From K23-9 sp964460665 (GTDB taxonomy: Bacteria; Planctomycetota; Planctomycetia; Pirellulales; Pirellulaceae), in contig CAYWSL010000002.1 of NCBI GenBank assembly GCA_964460665.1, positions 26,103 through 90,102 of the forward strand: DNA of 64,000 nt. Direction: 5' to 3'. Numbering within the stretch: position 1 is the first letter of the stretch; each line of letters opens with the position of its first letter. The translations under genes and the position numbers were made by a program. Shown here one piece after another: positions 27,037 through 35,564 of the stretch. A model generated the notes under the pieces. That model was not told where the DNA came from, made no database searches, and was given only the letters and a program-made list of their open reading frames with translations.

Positions 27037-28002
27037 ATGAGTGCTGGTCCCGGACTGGAATTCGAGAATGAGATTGCCAACCTGGAGTCTCGCATCGCAA
27101 CGCTACAGCGACAAACCGATCGTAGCAACGAAACCGAAAACGAACTGCGCACATTGCGACTGGAATTGGTGCAGAAACTGCGCGAGGTCTACAGCTCGCT
27201 GGACGCTTGGCAAACCGTTCAAGTTGCCAGACACAAAAATCGACCATACACGCGTGACTATTTGAACCTTGCGTTCGACGAATTCGTTGAACTGCACGGT
27301 GACAAACACTTCGGCGACGACCGCGCTATGCTAGCTGGCTTTGCGAAACTGGACCGATTCAAAGTCCTGGTCGTTGGGCACCAAAAAGGACGCACGTATA
27401 AAGAACGCGCCGCTTGTCACTTCGGATGCGCTCACCCCGAGGGCTACCGAAAAGCAATGAGCAAGATGCGGTTGGCGGAAAAGTACAACCTGCCTTTGGT
27501 TTGCTTCATCGACACGCCCGGTGCCTATCCAGGAATCGGGGCAGAGGAGCGCGGGCAAGCTCAGGTGATCGCCGAAAGCATGTTCAAAATGAGCCGCCTA
27601 CGAATTCCTGTGATCTGCGTGGTCATTGGCGAAGGCGGATCGGGCGGTGCATTGGGAATTGGCATCGGCGACAAAGTCGCGGTCCTGCAACATGCCTACT
27701 ACAGTGTGATCAGCCCCGAAGGTTGCGCTGGCATTCTTTGGAAAAGTCACGAACATGCACCTAAAGCGGCAGCCGCACTTCGGTTCACCAGTAGCGACTT
27801 GCAGCGTCTAAACGTCGTTGATGATGTCTTAGAAGAACCACTCGGTGGGGCTCATCGTGATCACCACCAAATGGCTTCACGGCTGAAGACGTACCTGTCG
27901 CGAACGCTTTCGCAGCTGGAACAAAAGTCGCCTGAAGAGCTAGTGGAATCACGCTACGACAAATTCCGCCGCATCGGGGTGTTCTTGGAAGAAGCTGTTT
28001 AA
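27037..28002 (+). CDS. accA: Acetyl-CoA carboxylase carboxyltransferase subunit alpha
   Basis: AccA, with AccD, transfers carboxyl from carboxybiotin to acetyl-CoA, giving malonyl-CoA for fatty acid synthesis. The 321-aa protein has the N-terminal coiled region LEFENEIANLESRIATLQ, then CFIDTPGAYPGIGAEERGQA, GEGGSGGALGIG and SPEGCAGILWK, all family hallmarks. Length is normal. It converges with the phosphatase gene 22 bases beyond its stop. Confidence 0.97.
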   Translation: MSAGPGLEFENEIANLESRIATLQRQTDRSNETENELRTLRLELVQKLREVYSSLDAWQTVQVARHKNRPYTRDYLNLAFDEFVELHGDKHFGDDRAMLAGFAKLDRFKVLVVGHQKGRTYKERAACHFGCAHPEGYRKAMSKMRLAEKYNLPLVCFIDTPGAYPGIGAEERGQAQVIAESMFKMSRLRIPVICVVIGEGGSGGALGIGIGDKVAVLQHAYYSVISPEGCAGILWKSHEHAPKAAAALRFTSSDLQRLNVVDDVLEEPLGGAHRDHHQMASRLKTYLSRTLSQLEQKSPEELVESRYDKFRRIGVFLEEAV

Positions 28003-28024
28003 CCGAGTGCTTGCGCCACTTCGG

Positions 28025-28702
28025 TCACTCCTCGTGTTCGTCGATCCAGCCGGTGCGAGTTTCTTGGTCTTGGTTCGCTTGAAAAAATTTGCCCGTGCCT
28101 ACGTCCAGGCACGTCAGCCAACCACCGCGACATGCGTTTGTGTCGATGCAAATTGCGTGGTCATTTCTTTTAGGCAAGCCACTCTTTTGACTCGTGTGAC
28201 CACACACGAACACTTTACCGTCGTCTCGTGGTGTAATCGAACCGAAACGATCCCAAAACAATTTGTAGTTGGCCTGAGCCTCCATCGGCAAGTCACCGTC
28301 GGCGGCTGCGTGAACGAAGACATGTGTCTCGGTCTCGTAGTAAGGCAGCAAGTTCTTTAAAAACCGCCAATGCTCTTCTGGAACTGCCTCTTCTAGTTCC
28401 TGATCAGCGTCATCATAGGAATCGAACGTTTCGGCACCCCCATGACTTCCCCAGCGGCGGCGCTGGGGAAGGCTGCTGAGTGCTTCCAACATCATGATCT
28501 CGTGATTGCCCTGCAAGCAGACCAAATTCCGCCTCGCGGACTGACCAATCAACCACTGCACAACACGCCTGGAATCAGGGCCGCGGTCGACGTAATCACC
28601 CAGCATCACCAGCAAGTCGTCGCTTTCGATTTGCACGAATTCGACGAGTGTTTCCAAAGCCGTGAAACACCCGTGAACATCCCCAATCGCGTACTGCTTC
28701 AT
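28025..28702 (-). CDS. PPP-family metallophosphatase
   Basis: The 225-aa enzyme has the three PPP metal motifs in order: GDVHG (8-12), GDYVDRGPDS (about 36-45) and GNHE (about 65). Later His residues lie in VHAAADG and VCGHTSQ. It may dephosphorylate Ser/Thr proteins or split diadenosine tetraphosphate (ApaH-like). The short length and GDYVDRGPDS favour the bacterial PrpA/PrpB-type protein phosphatases. Its 5' flank is the 603-base gene-free region. Confidence 0.92.
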   Translation of the reverse strand: MKQYAIGDVHGCFTALETLVEFVQIESDDLLVMLGDYVDRGPDSRRVVQWLIGQSARRNLVCLQGNHEIMMLEALSSLPQRRRWGSHGGAETFDSYDDADQELEEAVPEEHWRFLKNLLPYYETETHVFVHAAADGDLPMEAQANYKLFWDRFGSITPRDDGKVFVCGHTSQKSGLPKRNDHAICIDTNACRGGWLTCLDVGTGKFFQANQDQETRTGWIDEHEE

Positions 28703-28972
28703 AGACTCGTTTTCCCACTTTCGATCGGCCAGAGAACACGTTTTCTAAGGCCATTCGGCTGCCCGCACAATCGGTACAACTCCCCATTTTCGATTTTCGA
28801 AAATCGCTTCAAAATCGAATTCCAAATTCAATTTTTGCAATCAAATTTCGCTTTCCCAAATTCGTTTTTTGATTTCCAATTTTCGTTTTTCAAATTCAAA
28901 TTTTCGGCAGTGAATTCACATTTCGCGAATCCGATTTGGATCCGTTTTCGTCTCCGAAATCTCTCCGCGAAT

Positions 28973-29006
28973 CTGTTGTCGACAACGTCTGCGTTGTCGA
29001 CAACAG
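28973..29006. promoter_or_regulatory. Perfect 15-bp inverted repeat built from two copies of a 12-bp palindrome
   Basis: CTGTTGTCGACAACG (28973-28987), a 4-base spacer TCTG, then the exact complement (28992-29006). Each arm contains GTTGTCGACAAC, itself a perfect palindrome, so the site is both a hairpin and a pair of operators spaced 18 bases apart. No T-run follows, so it is not a simple terminator. It suits binding by a dimeric regulator or a DNA-structuring role. Confidence 0.8.
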
Positions 29007-29227
29007 CGGGCTTCCGCACCGAACATTTTCATCGCGCTTGGGCCCGATATCTGGCCTGACATCTGGTGACACAAAACAGTGAAGCAGACGGCACTCGGAC
29101 ACGGCCTCTCAAGCAGTTTCTCATCACCAGAGCGAAGTGCTGGATAGAGGATCCGGCGGCAAAACGGGGCATTTGAGACCTATTTCCAACGTCCGATAAT
29201 GCCTCTTATGTTGTATTACAGGTGGCT

Positions 29228-29251
29228 AAAACACCGTATTTCAGGCGTTTT
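29228..29251 (-). terminator. Probable terminator of the CvpA-like gene
   Basis: On the minus strand AAAACGCC and GGTGTTTT form an 8-bp stem (one G-U pair) around an 8-base loop TGAAATAC. The U-rich 3' arm lies about 55 bases after the CvpA-like stop codon. It is plausible but weaker than the fliA terminator. Confidence 0.55.
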
Positions 29252-29305
29252 TGATTCTTGCAATCGTCACTTCCCTTGTGTCATTTGCTGCCATGCCGGC
29301 GTTTG

Positions 29306-30232
29306 TCAGAAGCCGTTGTAGTACGGTTGCTGATTCTGCTGTGCGGATGGTTGCGTGGGCTGATATCCGCCGCCTCGAAACGTCGATCCGTTGGCCGGCC
29401 CTGGTTGCTGCGGAACCTGTCGGTAGCCCGGTGACGCTTGGCCAAAGTTCTGGTTGGGATCCTGAAATTGGCTCTGATTCCAGAACTGATCGGGCAATTG
29501 CTCGGAGCCCTGCCGCTGATAGTTTTGGGGTACTTGCTGAGGCGTTTGCTGGAACGTTGACCGCTGAGAATTTGACTGAAAATCGGGCCTCGCAGACTGC
29601 TGATTCTGCCACGGAAAATAGCCTCCAGAACCAGTTTCACGCGGAAGCGGTGATTGCGTGTTAACGTACGAATCCATCGAATCTCTGGTCGCTGAAAACT
29701 TCTCGTCAAAACGGTCCAAATACGGCCCAATCACGACATGAATTTCAGCCGGAATCACCACGTCGCTGCGGTCAAGAACTTCGGCGATAAACCGCCCGGA
29801 TTTGCTAGCAACGATCTTTTCGCGGATCGTTTCGCCCATCAGCGTGACGGCGAAAAGGGTGATCAGCGAGCAATACAGGAAACCCTTAATTCCGCCAAAT
29901 AGGAAGCCAACTTGGCGGTCGAATTCACGCAATTTCAGCCGGTCGATTGTGCGGCTAATCATCCGGAAAGCGACCCAAATCACCAAAGACGTGCCAATGA
30001 ACAGGATCAGCATCGCCAGAAACCGATTCCACGGCGGATCGGCCTGTATGGACTGGCTAAACGGCTCGCGAAAGCGATAGGCGACGACATAGCTAGCAAC
30101 GATGGAAACGATCGACGCGAGTTGCCAAGCAAACCCCTTCACGGCGCCAAACAGCGCCGCTCCAAGGATGATTACCAACATGACGATGTCGTAGATTTCC
30201 ACCACATTGCTTCCGTGCAAGCTCGCTCCCAC
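29306..30232 (-). CDS. CvpA-family membrane protein with Gln/Pro-rich tail
   Basis: The 308-aa protein has four hydrophobic helices in the first about 160 residues, in the CvpA pattern (YDIVMLVIILGAALFGAVKGFAWQLASIVS). A short extracytoplasmic or cytoplasmic stretch follows, then a Gln/Pro/Asn-rich tail of about 110 residues. CvpA proteins affect envelope integrity and colicin V export in enterobacteria. Here GTG at 30232 is used, but GTG at 30205, preceded by GGAAG, is equally plausible. The tail is unusual for the family. Confidence 0.8.
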   Translation of the reverse strand: MGASLHGSNVVEIYDIVMLVIILGAALFGAVKGFAWQLASIVSIVASYVVAYRFREPFSQSIQADPPWNRFLAMLILFIGTSLVIWVAFRMISRTIDRLKLREFDRQVGFLFGGIKGFLYCSLITLFAVTLMGETIREKIVASKSGRFIAEVLDRSDVVIPAEIHVVIGPYLDRFDEKFSATRDSMDSYVNTQSPLPRETGSGGYFPWQNQQSARPDFQSNSQRSTFQQTPQQVPQNYQRQGSEQLPDQFWNQSQFQDPNQNFGQASPGYRQVPQQPGPANGSTFRGGGYQPTQPSAQQNQQPYYNGF

Positions 30233-30283
30233 CTGCTGAAGATATTGCTATCAAATAGCTCGATTGCTAGCAAACGTCTCTTC

Positions 30284-30299
30284 GACCCAGGACTGGGTC
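30284..30299. promoter_or_regulatory. 16-bp dyad between divergent genes
   Basis: GACCCAG (30284-30290), GA, CTGGGTC (30293-30299) is a perfect inverted repeat. It lies 52 bases upstream of the CvpA-like start and about 140 bases upstream of the DUF457-like start. It is a candidate operator for either gene; no regulator is known. Confidence 0.5.
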
Positions 30300-30438
30300 C
30301 ACGGTGGGAGTGATTTGGCCAGTATAGCGATTGTTGCGCAGCGACCAAAGATCGATTCGCCTTGGCAGCGAGCAGCCTAATGGGCTATTCACCATGCTGG
30401 ACTTCACATCAGCAATGTCGGCAACAATCTGATTCACT

Positions 30439-31173
30439 TTGCCAGATTTCAAGACACACATCACCGGAAGCACGCTGGTCGGAATCGCCTACGGCTATTG
30501 GGGCGTGACGCAACAGGGCATGTCGCTGGAAAGCGGCATTCTGGCTGCAGGTCTGTGTAGTGTCAGCGGAATGCTTCCGGACCTAGATAGCGACTCGGGA
30601 ATCCCGCTTCGCGAGACCAGCATGTTTGCGGCTGCAGTCGTTCCCATTTTGATGTTGGATCGTTTTCGCGAGATGGAACTTTCGCACGAGTCGATGGTCT
30701 TGGCGACGATGCTGATCTACTGCGGCATTCGATTCATCGTGGTCGAGTTCTTCAAGCGGTTCACCGTCCACCGTGGAATGTGGCATAGCGTTCCCGCGGC
30801 AGCCAGCGCGGGCTTGGCGGCCTACTTGGTGATGCCGTGTCCCGAAGAATCGATTCGGCTGTACAAGACCGCGGCGATTGTGATTGGTTTCTTGGTTCAC
30901 TTGATCTTGGACGAGATCTGGGCGATCGAGTTCGGCTTTCTGCGTTTCCGCGCGAAGAAATCATTTGGTTCGGCGCTAAAGATGTTCGGCAACAACCAAC
31001 TTGCCAATGTCATCGCTTACATCCAAGTCGGAATACTCGCATGGTTTGCGTGGGGCGACAACGACTTCGCAGATCGGATCCGCGACAAGAGTCGATTCGA
31101 CACCGACCATCAACACATCGCACAGCCATCGCACGAAGCTCATCCGTGGGAAAAGTACATGCCGCGCCGGTAG
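30439..31173 (+). CDS. YdjM/DUF457-like membrane-bound metal-dependent hydrolase
   Basis: The 244-aa membrane protein begins MPDFKTHITGSTLVG and carries MLPDLDSDSG and FTVHRGMWHSVPAA, the His/Asp pattern of the YdjM (DUF457) family, which is predicted to bind metal. About four hydrophobic helices lie between. The start is forced: an in-frame TGA lies nine bases upstream, so TTG at 30439 is the only candidate before it. Substrate unknown. It converges with the gene at 31198. Confidence 0.85.
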   Translation: MPDFKTHITGSTLVGIAYGYWGVTQQGMSLESGILAAGLCSVSGMLPDLDSDSGIPLRETSMFAAAVVPILMLDRFREMELSHESMVLATMLIYCGIRFIVVEFFKRFTVHRGMWHSVPAAASAGLAAYLVMPCPEESIRLYKTAAIVIGFLVHLILDEIWAIEFGFLRFRAKKSFGSALKMFGNNQLANVIAYIQVGILAWFAWGDNDFADRIRDKSRFDTDHQHIAQPSHEAHPWEKYMPRR

Positions 31174-31197
31174 TTGGACTTATTGGGCCACTGTTTC

Positions 31198-31608
31198 TTA
31201 GCCTTCAGCGGAATCGCTCTCTGGCGACTTGATGATGGGCGATTCGCTTCGCGTAGCAGGCACCTGTTCGGTTGCTGTCTCGGCAGCTTCACTTGTTTCT
31301 TGCTCAGCCAGCTTGGCTGCTTTTCGTTCTTCGCGGCGCTGCATGTGCTCGGCAGCCATCTGCTCGATCGACTTCACTTCTTCTGGCTGTGGTCGTCCGA
31401 ACTTCTGTTCGTACAGCGAAGCGATAAATTCGGGAAACGGCTTTTTGTCGGGGCGACCTTTGGTATGCGCCATGCCCTCGAACTTTCTGGGGTTCATTCC
31501 CAGCTCGCGCGCCATTTGGATATGCATATCGGATAGCCGATACTTTTTTCGCGCTGCGATCCACGGCAAAAATTTGTGTGGGATCCGCTTGTGTTTCTTT
31601 TTGCTCAT
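31198..31608 (-). CDS. Conserved small basic protein of unknown function
   Basis: The 136-aa protein has a conserved basic N-terminal half: HKFLPWIAARKKYRLSDMHIQMARELGMNPRKFEG, then PLYEQKFG-type helices around residues 60-75. The tail is Glu/Ala/Ser-rich and disordered (about 85-136). I recall similar small proteins in many bacteria, but no function is assigned. The net positive N-terminus suggests nucleic-acid contact. The dtd gene ends upstream on the same strand, 48 bases away. Confidence 0.8.
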   Translation of the reverse strand: MSKKKHKRIPHKFLPWIAARKKYRLSDMHIQMARELGMNPRKFEGMAHTKGRPDKKPFPEFIASLYEQKFGRPQPEEVKSIEQMAAEHMQRREERKAAKLAEQETSEAAETATEQVPATRSESPIIKSPESDSAEG

Positions 31609-31656
31609 AGGGTTGTCATCGTGGTCGCAACCCAGTGACCGGTCAAGCCGCCCGCC

Positions 31657-32106
31657 CTACGTTTGTGGCAGGCGGTCGATCACCATGGTGACGGGGCCGT
31701 CGTTTAGCAGGCTGACCTTCATATCTGCTGCAAAGATGCCTCGCTGCACTTCGATGCCGCGGTCGGCGATGAATTGTGTGTATTGCTGATACAGCTGATC
31801 GGCGATCTTTGGATCAGCCGCGTCAGTGAAAGCCGGGCGTCGGCCTTTGCGACAATCGCCCAAAAGCGTGAATTGGCTGACCACCAGTGCTGACCCGCCG
31901 GTATCCAGCAGCGATAAATTCATCTTGCCCGCATCGTCCTGGAAAATCCGTAGACCCACGGTTTTGTCGGCCAGCCACTTCGCCTCGGCCTCAGTGTCGC
32001 CGTGGCCAACGCCCAGCAATATCAGCAGGCCGTTTTGGATTTGCCCGACGATTTCGCCGTCAACTTCTACGCTGGCGTGGGTGACTCGCTGAAGAACTGC
32101 GCGCAA
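31657..32106 (-). CDS. dtd: D-aminoacyl-tRNA deacylase
   Basis: Dtd removes D-amino acids (and glycine from tRNA-Ala) misloaded on tRNA. The 149-aa protein begins MRAVLQRVTHASVEVDG. The invariant SQFTLLGD is at about residue 77 and NDGPVTMV, the Gly-cisPro motif, near 134. Length is exactly typical. It may be co-transcribed with the small basic protein downstream at 31198. Confidence 0.97.
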   Translation of the reverse strand: MRAVLQRVTHASVEVDGEIVGQIQNGLLILLGVGHGDTEAEAKWLADKTVGLRIFQDDAGKMNLSLLDTGGSALVVSQFTLLGDCRKGRRPAFTDAADPKIADQLYQQYTQFIADRGIEVQRGIFAADMKVSLLNDGPVTMVIDRLPQT

Positions 32107-32231
32107 GGGATTTGAAACGTTGTTTGAGGAAGCGATCTAACAGGGCGACACGGCTCCTGGAAAGTGCTTAAAATAGCAGGAGAGCCCGCGACTCGGGGGG
32201 CACACTCAAGAAATGTTGATCGGGACTTCGC

Positions 32232-33128
32232 ATGCCACTTCTGTTTACCTGCCCGCACTGTCAAACACAGACCCAAGTTGAAGATCGATACAGTGGGCAA
32301 TCAGGCCAATGTGCTGTCTGTGGGAAACCAATCCAAATCCCACAATTTCGATCTGGAACAGCGCCACAATCAAAACCGAGGTCCAATCCGCTGGCCTGGG
32401 GAATCGCCGCTGCGGTTGCCTTGGTGCTTGCCGGCTGCTTGATCTATTCCGTGCTGCAGTTCGGCAGCAGCACGATCACACGGCTCTCCAATAACTCAAT
32501 CCAAACAAAATCAAGTAGCAACGTTCGCAAAATCGCGGCTGCGCTGAACGCTTACGCACAGAAACATGGCACGTATCCGCCGCCGGTGCTGATGGATAAA
32601 GCGAATAAAAAACCGTTGCTCTCTTGGCGCGTTTTGATCTTGAAGGAACTGGGGCACGAAGAACTGTACGAGAGATTTGACCTGACCAAATCTTGGGATG
32701 ACCCGGTCAACATGCAGCTGACGTACGAGATGCCCGATGTCTATCGACATCCCAATACTCAGGTATACGGAAATGAAGCCAACTACTTTCTAGTGACAGG
32801 TGTTGGCACTCTGTTTCCGCCTTCCGGGCCAATGGACCCTGCCAATATCACAGACAAGCCCGACCAAACCATCTTGGTGATCGAAGGACAGCCTAGTCCA
32901 ATCGGTTTCACTTGGACCGAGCCATTGGATTTGAACTTTGGCATGATGACCGGACAAATCAACGGCACATCGAACGATGACCCTGGCAAGCTGATCGAAT
33001 CGGGTGCGGTGATGGCAACCGTCGACGAACGGTCGCACTTCCTACCCAATTCCACTTCGGTGACAACGGTCAACGCCCTGTTGACACCCGCCGGTGGCGA
33101 ACCACTGGCCGACGATACGCTGGATTGA
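32232..33128 (+). CDS. Zinc-ribbon, single-helix protein with DUF1559-like domain
   Basis: The 298-aa protein opens with a zinc ribbon (CPHCQTQTQVEDRYSGQSGQCAVCG, two CxxC pairs). A membrane helix follows at about 57-80. The exterior domain (about 90-298) includes NVRKIAAALNAYAQKHGTYPPP and LSWRVLILKELGHEELYERFDL, typical of the planctomycete-expanded DUF1559/SBP_bac_10 group. The role of this group is unknown. The cytoplasmic zinc ribbon replaces the usual pilin-like N-terminal methylation helix. Confidence 0.85.
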   Translation: MPLLFTCPHCQTQTQVEDRYSGQSGQCAVCGKPIQIPQFRSGTAPQSKPRSNPLAWGIAAAVALVLAGCLIYSVLQFGSSTITRLSNNSIQTKSSSNVRKIAAALNAYAQKHGTYPPPVLMDKANKKPLLSWRVLILKELGHEELYERFDLTKSWDDPVNMQLTYEMPDVYRHPNTQVYGNEANYFLVTGVGTLFPPSGPMDPANITDKPDQTILVIEGQPSPIGFTWTEPLDLNFGMMTGQINGTSNDDPGKLIESGAVMATVDERSHFLPNSTSVTTVNALLTPAGGEPLADDTLD

Positions 33129-33209
33129 TCAGCGGCAAAAAACCTGAGACTCGCGCCCCAGGCTGTGCTGCGTCGCTGCTGCGCAGCTAATTATTCCATG
33201 GTTACCGTT

Positions 33210-34424
33210 CTAAAAACTACGCGGTCTGACGGTTCCCTGAACGCGGCTGGGCAATCCTTGGATTCTTAGGAAGCCTTCTGCGTCGTCTTGGTTGTAAGAA
33301 CCGCCGCCTTCCATCGTCGCGATCTCGGCGTCGTACAAGCTGTTCGGGCTGGTTCGAGAATCAACCGAAATGTTGCCTTTGTAAAGCTTCAACGTGACTT
33401 CGCCAGTCGTGTTCTTTTGCGCTTCGCGGATAAACGCCATCAGCGAATCCATCTTTGGCGTGTACCAAAAACCGTAGTACACCATTTCGGCAACTTCCGG
33501 AGCGATGCGGTCACGCATGTGAGTCAGGTCGCGATCCATCGTCAATTGCTCGATGCACATCAGCGCGTCGTACAACACAGTCATGCCGGGTGATTCATAA
33601 ACACCGCGGCTTTTCATTCCGACAAAGCGGTTTTCGACCATATCGATCCGGCCCACACCGTTGCGTCCAGCAATCTCGTTTAGCTGCTCGACCATGTCCA
33701 AAGCGCCAACCTTCTTGCCATTCAAAGTCGTTGGCACACCGGCCTCAAACGCGATCGTCACCTTCTCTGCTTTGTCCGGCGCCTGTTCGGGGCTGACCCC
33801 CATGCCGAAATCAACCAGCTCCACACCGTTGACGGTCAAGTCTTCTAGGTCGCCAGCTTCGTAGCTGATGTGCAGAACATTTTCGTCGCTACTGTACGGC
33901 TTGGCGGTCGACGCCTTGACCGGGATGTTGCGCTGTTCGCAATACGCGATCAGTTCGGTGCGGCCAGGAAACGCTTCGCGGAATTCTTTGATCCGCCACG
34001 GGGCGATCATTTCCACTTTCGGATCCAACGCTTCGGCAGCCAGCTGGAATCGACACTGGTCGTTTCCTTTGCCAGTCGCACCGTGCGCGTAAGCCGTCGC
34101 GCCGACTTCGCGCGCGACTTCCAAGCAAACTTTGCTGATCAACGGGCGTGCGATCGAAGTTCCCAGCAAGTAAATTTGTTCGTACTTGGCCTGCCACGCC
34201 AACACAGGAAACGCAAAATCGCGGCACAGTTCTTCTCGAACGTCCACGGCGCGGTACGAGGCGGCTCCGCAGTCGTGTGCCTTCTTTTTTATCTCTTCGC
34301 GGTCTTCACAGGGCTGCCCCAGATCGACGTAGACACAGTGAACTTCGTATCCTTGATCCTGTAGCCATCCAAGAATCACGGACGTATCAAGTCCACCAGA
34401 GTAAGCCAGTACACAACTTTTCAT
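33210..34424 (-). CDS. argG: Argininosuccinate synthase
   Basis: ArgG joins citrulline and aspartate with ATP in arginine synthesis. From the chosen ATG at 34424 the 404-aa protein begins MKSCVLAYSGGLDTSVIL, the PP-loop ATP motif. An upstream extension of 21 codons is not part of the family and is dropped. Other matches are AHGATGKGNDQCRF, EDLTVNGVELVDFGMGVSP (within the substrate-binding region) and GRIDMVENRFVGMKSRGVYE. Length fits the family. It is divergent from larB. Confidence 0.96.
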   Translation of the reverse strand: MKSCVLAYSGGLDTSVILGWLQDQGYEVHCVYVDLGQPCEDREEIKKKAHDCGAASYRAVDVREELCRDFAFPVLAWQAKYEQIYLLGTSIARPLISKVCLEVAREVGATAYAHGATGKGNDQCRFQLAAEALDPKVEMIAPWRIKEFREAFPGRTELIAYCEQRNIPVKASTAKPYSSDENVLHISYEAGDLEDLTVNGVELVDFGMGVSPEQAPDKAEKVTIAFEAGVPTTLNGKKVGALDMVEQLNEIAGRNGVGRIDMVENRFVGMKSRGVYESPGMTVLYDALMCIEQLTMDRDLTHMRDRIAPEVAEMVYYGFWYTPKMDSLMAFIREAQKNTTGEVTLKLYKGNISVDSRTSPNSLYDAEIATMEGGGSYNQDDAEGFLRIQGLPSRVQGTVRPRSF

Positions 34425-34626
34425 TACGATAGAGTCCGCTGGAGGTGCGAATGGTATTCGGACGAAACATCCTCGCGGACGTTTCATCGGTTAAAGGGCA
34501 CTATTTGAGTTTTATTTCCGAAGACTGCAACCCACCACGATCGAAAGAACCCCACAAAGCTCTGCGAGCGCACCCAGCCAGCACAATGGCCCTTGACCGC
34601 CCCTTAGACCCACACCGATTTTAATC

Positions 34627-35481
34627 ATGCCACTACCCTGCCCTTCACCTGATGACGGACCATCGGATTCCAAACAAATCCGAGACGCATTGACCCAACT
34701 TGCCGCGGGGAAAGCTAGCGTTGAGGACGTACTGAGCGACATTCTGGGTAACTCGCCCCCGGCTCCGGCTCTTTCTGAAACCGCTCAATCGAAGATTGAC
34801 GGCGCCACGGTCGATCTTGGCCGCGAGCAACGGTGTGGATTCGGGGAAGTCATCTATGGACAGGGGAAAGAGCCAGCTTTGATCGCTCGGATCGCCCAAA
34901 CGCAACTGAAGGCCGGCCAGAACGTGCTGGTGACTCGAATCGAACCCGACGCGGCCACCGAGGTGATGAGCCTATTCCAAAACACGCAACACAATTCGGT
35001 CGCACGGACGCTACGCATCAGCCAAGAATCCGTCGCCCCTTTTCAGTCCCTATCGCCCCAGCGGGCCGCCCAGACGACGCATGCCGCAGTGGTGACCGCT
35101 GGCAGCACGGACCGCCCGGTCGCAGAAGAGGCCTTAGAGACGCTGACCTGGATGGGAGTTCCGTTTCAGTTCTTTGAGGACGTTGGAGTCGCCGGGCCAC
35201 AGCGTTTGGCCAGCGCTCTGCCGAGCTTGAAGCAGGCTTCGGTCGTGGTTGTCGTCGCTGGCATGGAAGGCGCGCTACCGTCAGTGGTGGCGGGGCACCT
35301 GGGGGTTCCCATCTTTGCCGTTCCGACCAGCGTGGGCTATGGAACAACAATGGGCGGTCTGACGCCGCTTTTTGGGATGCTAAGCGGATGTTCTGCCAAT
35401 GTCTCGGTCGTCAACATCGACGCCGGGTTCAAGGGCGGCTACCTGGCGGGACTGATCACCGATCAGCTGCGGCGAGCGTGA
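34627..35481 (+). CDS. larB: Nickel-pincer cofactor biosynthesis protein LarB
   Basis: LarB carboxylates and hydrolyses nicotinic acid adenine dinucleotide, the first step towards the nickel-pincer cofactor of lactate racemase. The 284-aa protein matches the family: an N-terminal helical part, RCGFGEVIYGQGK, then the PurE-like core VVTAGSTDRPVAEEA, VAGMEGALPSVVAG and PTSVGYGTTMGGL. larC and larE are not in this window, so the cofactor pathway must be completed elsewhere or the gene is an orphan. ribF follows 83 bases downstream. Confidence 0.94.
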   Translation: MPLPCPSPDDGPSDSKQIRDALTQLAAGKASVEDVLSDILGNSPPAPALSETAQSKIDGATVDLGREQRCGFGEVIYGQGKEPALIARIAQTQLKAGQNVLVTRIEPDAATEVMSLFQNTQHNSVARTLRISQESVAPFQSLSPQRAAQTTHAAVVTAGSTDRPVAEEALETLTWMGVPFQFFEDVGVAGPQRLASALPSLKQASVVVVVAGMEGALPSVVAGHLGVPIFAVPTSVGYGTTMGGLTPLFGMLSGCSANVSVVNIDAGFKGGYLAGLITDQLRRA

Positions 35482-35564
35482 TCGCTTACCCTTCATTGTA
35501 CGAGCGATCTGGACCATAATCTTTTCTTAGCTCCCCTGCCCTGCCCCGCTGCGTTTGACTTGCT

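Larger units (their letters stand above)
28703..29305. promoter_or_regulatory. 603-base gene-free region between two minus-strand genes
   Basis: The longest region here without a credible gene. From the phosphatase start outward it holds an AT-rich tract (28780-28920) made of repeated AAATTC/TTTTCG words. It includes a perfect 16-bp palindrome, CGATTTTCGAAAATCG, at 28791-28806. A 15-bp inverted repeat follows at 28973-29006, and the probable cvpA-like terminator is at 29228-29251. Plus-strand open frames across it have no recognisable protein features and are not called. Confidence 0.65.

Noticed and set aside
28442..29059. 205-codon plus-strand frame over the gene-free region
   Set aside because: It starts antisense to the phosphatase and runs through the AT-rich tract, giving Phe/Asn low complexity with no family match.
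28703..29305. Chromosomal replication origin
   Set aside because: The AT-rich tract and palindromes are suggestive, but I saw no DnaA-box cluster and no dnaA, dnaN or gyrB nearby.
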